Assembly (NCBI GenBank): GCA_964569265.1
Contig: CAZMTO010000024.1
Location: 1-23,199 of the forward strand
DNA: 23,199 bases
Direction of reading: 5' to 3'
DNA from: Avidehalobacter sp964569265
GTDB taxonomy: Bacteria; Bacillota; Dehalobacteriia; UBA4068; UBA4997
Translations under genes and position numbers: made by a program
Part shown: positions 17,013 to 23,199 of the stretch, piece after piece
Layout of the letters: every line of letters starts with the position of its first letter
Position numbering within the stretch: position 1 is the first letter of the stretch
The notes under the pieces: generated by a model
What the model was told of the DNA's origin: nothing
The model's database searches: none
What the model saw: only the letters and a program-made list of their open reading frames with translations

Positions 17013-18302
17013 TTATTGAATACGGGAAAGCGGCACAAAGCCAATTTTATTCAGGTCAGCATCATCATAACCCTTTATTGTTGCCCACCCGTTAGATTCC
17101 GAAATTATTATAAATTCGTGCCCCTCTGCCACGGTACCGGCAATACCGCCAACACCGGTCAGCAGGCTGTCTACCGGCGCAACATACACCGTAAGCATAG
17201 TGTCAGCCGTCATCACCTTTTCGGTGGTATCTTCCGTTTTGCTGTCATCCGTGCTGCTATCGGCGCTGTCATCGACTTTGGTATCGTCCTTGGTATCGTC
17301 TTTGGCAGCTTCGCCGTTTAATAAGCTAAGCGGCACAAAGCCAATTTTTTCCGGGTTAGACGTATCAAAGCCCTTTATCAGCGCCCAACCGTTACTTTCC
17401 GACATCAGGGTAAATTCCTGACCCTGCTGCAAGGTGCCGGCCACACCGCCAATACCGGTATCCACCGGGGCAACCTTTACCGTAATAAACGCCGGAGAAA
17501 CCATCAGTTTGCCGGTTTCCTCGGTGGTTGTATCGTCCTTTTTAGAAGAACTGCTGCCGGAGCTGCTACCGCCGGAGCTGCTGCCGCCGGTTTTATTATC
17601 TTCTTTTTTAGTATCGGCCTTGGTATCATCTGCTGCTGCCTTATCGGCATCGGCAAATGCCCGATACAAAAAGCTGGCTATCTGCGCACGGGTGCAAATA
17701 TTCTGCGGCTCAAAGGTGGTAGCCGTAGCACCGGTGGTAACGCCGGCTTCCTTAGCCCAATCGGCAGCCTTGGCTACCTCACCGTCAACATCGGTAAACC
17801 CGGCCGAAGCCTTGGCCTGCTTGCTGCCCGCCTGCTTCCAGATATATTCTACCGCAGCGGCACGGGTGCAGGCGGTTTGCGGCAAAAACTCCTCGCCGTC
17901 CACCAGCTTGTTTTCGGCTGCCCACAGCGCCGCCTTATAAAAATAATCCTTCTCGCTAATGTCCTTAAACGGGTTGGTCTGGCCTACAGCCGGCTCACCT
18001 GCTGCCCTGTACAAAAAGGTCAGTATCTGAGCCTTGGTGCAATTTTCGTGCGGTTCAAAGGTGGTGGGCGTAGCACCGGTAGTTATCTTCTTTTCTACCG
18101 CCCACAACACCGGCTGATAAAAATAATCGGCCGCCGCCACATCGGTAAATACATTTTTTACCGCCTCCACCGACCCGGCAGTTACGGTTGCCACATTCCC
18201 CAAAGCAGCACCGCCAACCACAGCGTCATCGGCCAAAGCAGGCATTGCCATACTAACAGTCATCACCGCAGCGACTGAAAGCGTAAGCAGTTTTTTCTTC
18301 AT
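17013..18302 (-). CDS. Secreted SLH-domain protein with two SH3-like domains
   Basis: A 429-residue surface protein. The signal peptide (MKKKLLTLSVAAVMTVSMAM, then PALA) would be cleaved after residue 24. Three SLH domains follow at about 52-103, 112-160 and 168-219, each with an FxDV/FKDI start and a CTRAQ/CTKAQ-type helix. Then comes a Lys/Asp and Gly/Ser linker (220-265). Two related SH3-like repeats at about 268-328 and 365-429 each end in SNGWAxIKG and IGFVPLS; the two are separated by an Asp/Thr linker. SLH domains bind pyruvylated secondary cell-wall polymer, fitting csaB in the same window; bacterial SH3 domains often bind peptidoglycan. The start is ATG 18302 (GAGGG, 7-nt spacer) rather than the TTG just upstream. 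It has its own promoter and a strong terminator. Function is inferred: an envelope anchoring protein. Confidence 0.92.
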   Translation of the reverse strand: MKKKLLTLSVAAVMTVSMAMPALADDAVVGGAALGNVATVTAGSVEAVKNVFTDVAAADYFYQPVLWAVEKKITTGATPTTFEPHENCTKAQILTFLYRAAGEPAVGQTNPFKDISEKDYFYKAALWAAENKLVDGEEFLPQTACTRAAAVEYIWKQAGSKQAKASAGFTDVDGEVAKAADWAKEAGVTTGATATTFEPQNICTRAQIASFLYRAFADADKAAADDTKADTKKEDNKTGGSSSGGSSSGSSSSKKDDTTTEETGKLMVSPAFITVKVAPVDTGIGGVAGTLQQGQEFTLMSESNGWALIKGFDTSNPEKIGFVPLSLLNGEAAKDDTKDDTKVDDSADSSTDDSKTEDTTEKVMTADTMLTVYVAPVDSLLTGVGGIAGTVAEGHEFIIISESNGWATIKGYDDADLNKIGFVPLSRIQ

Positions 18303-18367
18303 CAAAAAACCCTCTTTCCTAAATGGTACACTAACATAAACTACATATCACACAACATTGCAGTTAA

Positions 18368-18396
18368 ATTTTAGCATATTATTCAGGTAAAAACAA
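18368..18396 (-). promoter_or_regulatory. Promoter of the SLH protein gene
   Basis: TTGTTT (18396-18391), 17 bp, TAAAAT (18373-18368) with an extended TGC before the -10 box. The leader is about 60 nt. Confidence 0.7.
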
Positions 18397-18420
18397 GGTT
18401 TTGGCCGATATTTGCCGCAA

Positions 18421-18765
18421 TTACTGTTCAGCCTCGCGGGCGTGTATAAGGCACTGATTAAACAGCAGACTGATATGCTCGTCATCTAAAGAATAATATA
18501 TTTGCTTGCCCTCGCGGCGATACCGTATAAGGCGGGTGTTACGCAGGGCCGCAAGCTGGTGCGATACCGCCGACTGAGTCATTTCCAGCGCGGCAGTTAA
18601 ATCCTGCACGCACATTTCCGACAACATAAGCGCGTTGATAATGCGCAGGCGCGTGGGGTCGGCCAGCATTTTAAACATCACGGCCATATCCATTATTTCG
18701 GCGTCTGCCAGCAGCTTGCTTTTAACAGTCTGCACCGGGCAGCATTGTTCGTGTTTTTCCGCCAT
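18421..18765 (-). CDS. ArsR/SmtB-family metal-sensing repressor
   Basis: A 114-residue winged-helix repressor. The recognition helix is MTQSAVSHQLAALR (about 62-75) followed by the wing RYRREGKQIYYSL. The alpha-5 metal site is intact: D95-x-H97 and H108-x-x-E111, the same spacing as the zinc/cadmium site of CadC and CzrA. The alpha-3N site is incomplete: C8 and C9 are near the N-terminus and C52 is in EMCVQD, but the second Cys of the usual CVC motif is Gln. Zn(II) or a similar ion is the likely inducer; that is inference. The ATG at 18765 follows AAGGGGGCAAAAAT. No metal transporter or arsenate gene is in the window, so the target lies elsewhere. It lies 98 bp after the SH3 protein gene and may share its transcript. 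Confidence 0.88.
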   Translation of the reverse strand: MAEKHEQCCPVQTVKSKLLADAEIMDMAVMFKMLADPTRLRIINALMLSEMCVQDLTAALEMTQSAVSHQLAALRNTRLIRYRREGKQIYYSLDDEHISLLFNQCLIHAREAEQ

Positions 18766-18863
18766 ATTTTTGCCCCCTTATAAAACAGCAGCCAAAAGCT
18801 TAAACCGGCCAAAGCCGCTGCTCTCAGCTGCTGAACATTACAAATTTAATTTACCCTAAAACC

Positions 18864-19370
18864 TTATTGGGCATACGCCGACGAAATATAGCCTACCGTG
18901 CCGTCCGACGTTTTAATGCGATACCAATCACCTTCGGTACCCAGCTTGGTAACCGTATCACCCTTGCTCAGCGATGCCAAAACCTCGTAGCCTGTGCCGG
19001 CGCCGGCACGTACACGCAACGTATTGCCGGTTACCGTAAGTGTATCCGTCGTGTTGCTTGTGGTAGGTGTACTAGGCGTAGTGGTACTGGGGGTGGTGGG
19101 TGTAGTTGTGGTGGGGGGTTGTGCCGTTGCACCCGTACCCTTTAAGCTGGCAACCTCGGCCTCCAGCTCCTCAATGCGGGTAGTAAGCGTAGCCAAACGT
19201 TCGCCCACAACAGTTTCTACATAGCTCTGAGTAGCTACCGGGTCATCTGCACTGCCCGGCAAATTGGTAGCCGCCTTAGACAAATTACCGACAATAAAGC
19301 CGGCTACAGCAAAAATCAACGCAAAAAGAACCACCATTAAAATTTTGCCATTGGCATTAGGTTTCTTCAC
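18864..19370 (-). CDS. Membrane-anchored SH3-domain protein (GTG start)
   Basis: A 168-residue protein with one N-terminal membrane span (about 10-30), a short coiled coil (ERLATLTTRIEELEAEVASL), a Thr/Pro-rich linker (about 84-108) and a C-terminal bacterial SH3b domain (about 110-168). The SH3b core reads LRVRAGAGTGYEVLASLSKG and ends DGTVGYISSAYAQ. An extracytoplasmic cell-wall contact role is likely, since this domain often binds peptidoglycan; that is inference. The GTG at 19370 follows AAGGAGG with an 8-nt spacer, while an upstream ATG in another frame stops at once. It is transcribed from a strong promoter at 19445-19473. The Thr/Pro linker is low-complexity and may vary between strains. 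Confidence 0.86.
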   Translation of the reverse strand: MKKPNANGKILMVVLFALIFAVAGFIVGNLSKAATNLPGSADDPVATQSYVETVVGERLATLTTRIEELEAEVASLKGTGATAQPPTTTTPTTPSTTTPSTPTTSNTTDTLTVTGNTLRVRAGAGTGYEVLASLSKGDTVTKLGTEGDWYRIKTSDGTVGYISSAYAQ

Positions 19371-19444
19371 AATAACATCCTCCTTAAAACGGCACAGCCA
19401 AATTACACTCTCACTAAAAAAATGCCCTGCCTTACTATCCTATA

Positions 19445-19473
19445 ATTATACATTAAACCGACAGCTTTTTCAA
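19445..19473 (-). promoter_or_regulatory. Promoter of the SH3 protein gene
   Basis: TTGAAA (19473-19468), 17 bp, perfect TATAAT (19450-19445), in the gap after the wecA-type gene. Confidence 0.85.
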
Positions 19474-19526
19474 TATGGTTTTTGCGCTTTACAGACATTT
19501 TTCGTTATTATTTGCCGCTGTGTTTA

Positions 19527-20570
19527 TTATTTTTTGCTGCCGCCTATGCGCAAAATGCCCAAATGGTGTGCCCCCGCAAACAGCAGTATTATGGCCAGCA
19601 CCAACAGCAGTGTCGTCATCCACATTGGCAGCAGTGCCGTTAATATGGCAATACAGCCCATAAACATAGTTATGGCATAAATTATCAGCACGGTTTGCTT
19701 ATGAGATAACCCCAGCGCCAGCAGCCTGTGGTGCAAATGGCCTTTATCCGGCTGCATTACCGGCTTATGCTCTATCAAACGGCGCACAATGGCAAAAAAC
19801 GTGTCAAAAATTGGTATAGCCAAAATTAACACCGGTATAACCAGCGTAACCACCGTGGCACCCTTGGCAAAGCCCATAATAGCAATGGCACCCAGCACAA
19901 AGCCCAGCGTCAGCGATCCACTGTCACCCATAAAAATAGATGCAGGGCTAAAGTTATAGCGCAAAAAGCCCAGTGTAGCCGCCGCCAGCACCAGCAACAG
20001 CGCCGCCGGCATATAATACCCATGAGAAAGCGATACTACCGCCATTGTCCACGCCGAAAGTATGCTGACACCGCCGGCCAAACCGTCCAGCCCGTCTATA
20101 AGGTTTACGGCATTGCTTATGCCCACCAGCCACAGCACCGTTACCGGTATGCCCAGGTGGTTTAAAAATATAATGTCGCCGCCAAACGGGTTGCTGAAAA
20201 ACTTTACATAGCCGCCAAAGCCCACAAACACCAGCGCCGCCACCAACTGCCCCAACAGCTTGGTAGTCGGCCGAATACTCTTTACATCGTCTACAATGCC
20301 GGTAATAAACACAATGGTGGCAGAAAGCAACAGCCCCAAAACCTCGCCGGAAAATACCAAATTAGGGTGAGAGCATATATAATACACTGCGCCGGCCATA
20401 AAACCGCTGTATATGCCCAAACCGCCCATACGCGGTATAAGCCCCTTGTGTACTTTGCGGGCATCCGGTTTATCTACCACGCCCAGTTTAAGCGCCAACC
20501 ACTTGGCCACATTAGTCATAACCAGCCCCACCAGCAGGGCTATAGCGCAGGCGCACAATAATCTAACCAT
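19527..20570 (-). CDS. wecA: WecA/TagO-type polyprenyl-phosphate sugar-1-phosphate transferase
   Basis: A 347-residue polytopic enzyme of the MraY/WecA family, which transfers a UDP-HexNAc phosphosugar onto undecaprenyl phosphate at the cytoplasmic face. This starts teichoic acid or other wall-polymer synthesis. Family motifs are present: KVHKGLIPRMGG (40-50), VDD at 93-95, NAVNLIDGLDGLAGG (153-167), FMGDSGS (213-219), PIFD and the WecA-type GHLHHRL (277-283). The last motif marks the WecA/TagO/TuaA branch rather than MraY. It starts 9 bp after the murJ stop, with its GGAGG inside the murJ end, so the two are co-transcribed. Together with csaB and murJ it suits assembly of an SLH-binding wall polymer. 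The exact sugar is inferred from the family. Confidence 0.9.
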   Translation of the reverse strand: MVRLLCACAIALLVGLVMTNVAKWLALKLGVVDKPDARKVHKGLIPRMGGLGIYSGFMAGAVYYICSHPNLVFSGEVLGLLLSATIVFITGIVDDVKSIRPTTKLLGQLVAALVFVGFGGYVKFFSNPFGGDIIFLNHLGIPVTVLWLVGISNAVNLIDGLDGLAGGVSILSAWTMAVVSLSHGYYMPAALLLVLAAATLGFLRYNFSPASIFMGDSGSLTLGFVLGAIAIMGFAKGATVVTLVIPVLILAIPIFDTFFAIVRRLIEHKPVMQPDKGHLHHRLLALGLSHKQTVLIIYAITMFMGCIAILTALLPMWMTTLLLVLAIILLFAGAHHLGILRIGGSKK

Positions 20571-20579
20571 TTACTAAAC

Positions 20580-22115
20580 TTACCTCCGTCGCAGCACCTT
20601 GCGAAATTTGTTCAAAAACAGCTCGGTTTCCGGTATTCTTAACATCAGCACCAGCACGGCATAAACCACCACGCCAACTGCTATGCCCCCGCCGACATTT
20701 ATAACGGCACTATTGGGCAACACACCGGCCGCCAGCCACACTGCCAACCCCATACCGGCGGTAGCAGCGGCAATTTTTACCAGTGACGGCAGCATAGTAG
20801 CCGTGGCCAGCTCCGGCAGAGCCTTAAATTTAAGGTAATAATACATTGCCAGGCAACCCAGCAGCGCCGCCAGAGAATTTGCCAGCGCCAAACCGCCGCC
20901 GCCGTAGCTCATCAGCTTAAACAGCACCAGAGAAAGCACAACGTCCAGCAGAATAGAAAGCCCGCCGATTTTTACCGGGGTGGTCACATCCTCCAGCGCA
21001 TAAAACACGCGCGTAATTATCATATTGGCCGCCATAGGCACCAGCCCCACCGTAAAGCAGATAAGCGCCCATGCCGTCATCAGCGTATCATCGTGGGTAA
21101 ATTCGCCGTGCTCAAACAGCAGCCGCACAATAGGTTCGGCCAGCACAGCCAACCCCACAGCCGCCGGCGCCGCCACCAGCAGCACCGATACCAAACCGCC
21201 CTTCATCGTGTTGGCAAGGCTTTTACGGTCTTTTTTAAGAGAAAATTCGGCCAAAGCCGGGTAAATGGCGTTTGCCACCGCCGCCACAAAAATACCCATC
21301 GGCAGCATCATCAGCTTGTTGGCATAATTTATGCTCGATATCGTACCTTCTGCCAGCCACGAGGCAAAAATGCGGTTAATGGCAAAATATATCTGGTTTA
21401 CCGCCACACCCAACACAATCGGGCCAATCTCGGTCAGCATCTGTTTAACCGCCGGGTGTTTAATGTCCAGACACAGCGTATACTTAAACTTTATCTGCCA
21501 CAAAACCGGCAACTGCACCAGCATAAAGCCCACAAAAGATATCAGCGTACCCCAGGCCGCACCCCAAATGCCATATGCCGCGCTAAAAAACAGCAGCGCC
21601 ACAATAATTATAATATTAGACATACCGGGCGCAAAAGCCGAAGCCGCAAAGCGATAATGGGCATTGCAAATGCCGGTTATAACCATACCCACGCTCATAA
21701 ATATTACCGACGGAAACATTATGCGCGCCAAATCAGCGGTGAGCGCCGCCTGCTCCGCACTGTAACCGGGGGCCAGCAGGCTTACCAAAAGGTCACAGGC
21801 AGCAATGCCCACCACCGTTATAACCGCCATTATCAGCGCCGTCATATTGATGATGGCACTGGCCACATAGTCGGCTTCTTCCCGCTTGCCCGCCACCAGA
21901 TATTTCGTCAAAATGGGCACCACCGCCGTTACCAGCGCATAACCCAAAATAGACTGCAAAAAATACGGTATGGTATACGCCGATAAATACGCATCAGAAA
22001 GCTCCGACGCGCCAAAGGCACTGGCAAGGCTGGTTTCGCGCAAAAAACCCAAAACCTTTACCACCAAATTCATTATCAGCACCACACCGGTGGCTTTTAA
22101 AATATTTTTCGCCAT
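20580..22115 (-). CDS. murJ: Lipid II flippase MurJ
   Basis: A 511-residue polytopic MviN/MurJ protein, in the MOP superfamily, which flips lipid II across the cytoplasmic membrane for peptidoglycan synthesis. The N-terminus reads ILKATGVVLIMNLVVKVLGF then LRETSLASAFGASELSDAYL, which contains the conserved motif of this family; about 14 hydrophobic spans follow. Later motifs include INYANKLMMLPMGIFVAAVA, typical of MurJ. The ATG at 22115 follows AAGGAAG. A promoter candidate lies 36 bp upstream and csaB ends 94 bp upstream. wecA follows at a 9-bp gap. In Bacillota MurJ can be partly redundant with Amj; nothing here speaks to that. A polymer flippase for another lipid-linked sugar is a less likely alternative. 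Confidence 0.92.
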   Translation of the reverse strand: MAKNILKATGVVLIMNLVVKVLGFLRETSLASAFGASELSDAYLSAYTIPYFLQSILGYALVTAVVPILTKYLVAGKREEADYVASAIINMTALIMAVITVVGIAACDLLVSLLAPGYSAEQAALTADLARIMFPSVIFMSVGMVITGICNAHYRFAASAFAPGMSNIIIIVALLFFSAAYGIWGAAWGTLISFVGFMLVQLPVLWQIKFKYTLCLDIKHPAVKQMLTEIGPIVLGVAVNQIYFAINRIFASWLAEGTISSINYANKLMMLPMGIFVAAVANAIYPALAEFSLKKDRKSLANTMKGGLVSVLLVAAPAAVGLAVLAEPIVRLLFEHGEFTHDDTLMTAWALICFTVGLVPMAANMIITRVFYALEDVTTPVKIGGLSILLDVVLSLVLFKLMSYGGGGLALANSLAALLGCLAMYYYLKFKALPELATATMLPSLVKIAAATAGMGLAVWLAAGVLPNSAVINVGGGIAVGVVVYAVLVLMLRIPETELFLNKFRKVLRRR

Positions 22116-22126
22116 ATTTCTTCCTT

Positions 22127-22148
22127 GTTATAAAGCTGTTATAAAGCT
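22127..22148. repeat. 11-bp tandem duplication in the murJ leader
   Basis: GTTATAAAGCT occurs twice in direct succession (22127-22137 and 22138-22148), between the murJ promoter and its ribosome binding site. It may be a simple slippage duplication. Confidence 0.85.
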
Positions 22149-22150
22149 AC

Positions 22151-22179
22151 ATTTTTTAATTTGTCTTATTTTCTGTCAA
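22151..22179 (-). promoter_or_regulatory. Promoter candidate for murJ-wecA
   Basis: TTGACA (22179-22174), 17 bp, AAAAAT (22156-22151). The -35 box is perfect but the -10 box matches only 4 of 6. Confidence 0.5.
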
Positions 22180-22209
22180 AGGCTTTTAACGGCACACTGC
22201 CGCCCCAGC

Positions 22210-23199
22210 TTAGCCCAGCAGCCGGTTCATCTCGTCAAACAGGGGCTGCCAACCCGCACGGGCCGCCGCCAGCGGATAATCCGGCGGTTGCTTTAACTGC
22301 GCAAAAATTTCGACCGTCGCCTCATCAGCCGCCAAAGCAACACCGCCCGCCAGCATTTTTATACCCATACTGTCCGCAAAAGCTGCCACTTTAGGGTCAT
22401 AATTTACCGCTACTGCCGGCACATTGGCCGCCGCCGCCATTATTAAAGCGTGCAGCCGCATACCAACCACAAACTTGCAGGCCGCAAGCTGGGCAAAAAC
22501 CTCCTCTGGGCTGCCGGCGTGCGCCACCGGCACAGCATTGCTGTCCAGACGGCTGTTTATCTCCGCCGCCAGCTTTTCGTCCTCGCCATTGCCGTCGCCG
22601 TAATAAAACGGCACCAGCAGCACTTCTTCTCCGGCGGCTTGCAGCTTTTGCACCAAAGCCGCTGCCACTGCCGGGTCAAAGCCAGGCCACGGGCGCAGCG
22701 CCAAAGCCACCGCACCATTTTTCGGCAGAGCATTAACCTTGGGCTGCCACAGCAACACAGGGTCACAAACCGTATAATTAGGCACAGCCGCCAAACCAAG
22801 TTTGGCCGCCAACTGCGCCGATTTTTCATCACGCCAGCTAAGCAGGCGGCATTTTTTTAGCGCCGATACCGCCAACATACGCCCAAGCCCGGTATTAAGC
22901 GGCCCCAGCCCCTGCGCCAGCACCATAGTTGGCACACCCATTTTTTGCGCCAGCTTTATTTGCGACGTGTAATAATACACCGACCTTACACTGGTAACAT
23001 CCTGCAACAGGCTGCCGCCGCCGCTGCAAAACAGGGCAGCATCGGCCAGCTCTCGCTTCAGGGCAGCTTTGTCCCAGCGGTTTATGGCCCTAACAGCCAA
23101 ACGCCGCTCTGTCGCTGCCGGGTCAGCCGATAAAGCCACAGGTTCAACATCGGCAATATTTTGCCGCAAAAGCTGCACCAAAGCCGCCAGCACAGCTTC
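22210..23199 (-). CDS. csaB: CsaB-type polysaccharide pyruvyl transferase (5' end cut by window edge)
   Basis: The visible 329 residues lack only the N-terminus; the first readable residues, EAVLAAL, match the family start motif NxGDEAxL, so about 15-20 codons are missing. CsaB-type enzymes add ketal pyruvate to the secondary cell-wall polymer that SLH domains bind. Family motifs: CSGGGSLLQDVTS (visible residues 58-70), VLAQGLGPL, SWRDEKSAQ, and the late GMRLHALIMAA. The gene is followed by murJ and wecA, and the window carries an SLH protein whose anchoring would depend on this modification. A polysaccharide pyruvyl transferase acting on another polymer is the alternative. Confidence 0.9.
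   Translation of the reverse strand, partial: EAVLAALVQLLRQNIADVEPVALSADPAATERRLAVRAINRWDKAALKRELADAALFCSGGGSLLQDVTSVRSVYYYTSQIKLAQKMGVPTMVLAQGLGPLNTGLGRMLAVSALKKCRLLSWRDEKSAQLAAKLGLAAVPNYTVCDPVLLWQPKVNALPKNGAVALALRPWPGFDPAVAAALVQKLQAAGEEVLLVPFYYGDGNGEDEKLAAEINSRLDSNAVPVAHAGSPEEVFAQLAACKFVVGMRLHALIMAAAANVPAVAVNYDPKVAAFADSMGIKMLAGGVALAADEATVEIFAQLKQPPDYPLAAARAGWQPLFDEMNRLLG

Overview
The window looks like a chromosomal segment of a Bacillota (Firmicutes) bacterium with moderate GC content. The evidence is the ribosomal and RNA polymerase proteins, the sigma-A-type promoters, the strong AGGAGG-like ribosome binding sites, an SLH-domain surface protein next to a csaB-type pyruvyl transferase, and a holin-like type I toxin. 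CsaB plus SLH suggests an envelope with a pyruvylated cell-wall polymer. Genus cannot be fixed from the sequence alone. Nearly all core genes are on the minus strand.

Layout, read in minus-strand (transcription) order from the right edge. (1) 23199-19527: an envelope cluster of csaB (cut by the window end), murJ and a wecA/tagO-type polyprenyl-phosphate sugar-1-phosphate transferase. (2) 19370-17013: a membrane-anchored SH3 protein, an ArsR-type metal sensor and a secreted protein with three SLH domains and two SH3-like domains. (3) 16862-15486: a sodium:solute symporter. (4) 15485-14940: a 546-bp gene-free leader with a promoter, leading into rpoB and rpoC (14939-7605). rplJ/rplL, the usual genes before rpoB, are absent here. 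(5) 7604-3408: about 4.2 kb of accessory DNA between rpoC and the rest of the str operon. (6) 3407-1: an L7Ae-type k-turn protein, rpsL, rpsG and fusA (its last few codons lie beyond the left edge), driven by a strong promoter of their own.

The accessory stretch is the most unusual part. It holds two unrelated lipoprotein genes on the minus strand, a plus-strand XRE/zinc-ribbon regulator, and a small AT-rich cassette of tiny membrane proteins whose third member is a decayed copy. It also holds a 131-bp structured tandem repeat (2.3 copies) and a compact type I toxin-antitoxin-like module. That module has a 27-aa holin-like peptide with its own promoter and structured leader. A convergent antisense RNA with a perfect consensus promoter (TTGACA-17-TATAAT) overlaps the toxin 3' end at a bidirectional terminator. 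The 5' segment of the antisense RNA is almost identical in sequence, not complementary, to the 5' segment of the toxin mRNA leader. This does not follow simply from a 3'-overlap antisense mechanism.

The core genes serve transcription (rpoBC) and translation (rpsL, rpsG, fusA, L7Ae-type). The right half serves cell-wall polymer synthesis (wecA-type initiation, murJ lipid II flipping, csaB pyruvylation) and an SLH protein that could bind the pyruvylated polymer. rpsL, rpoB and rpoC all appear to use TTG start codons, judged by the position of their ribosome binding sites.
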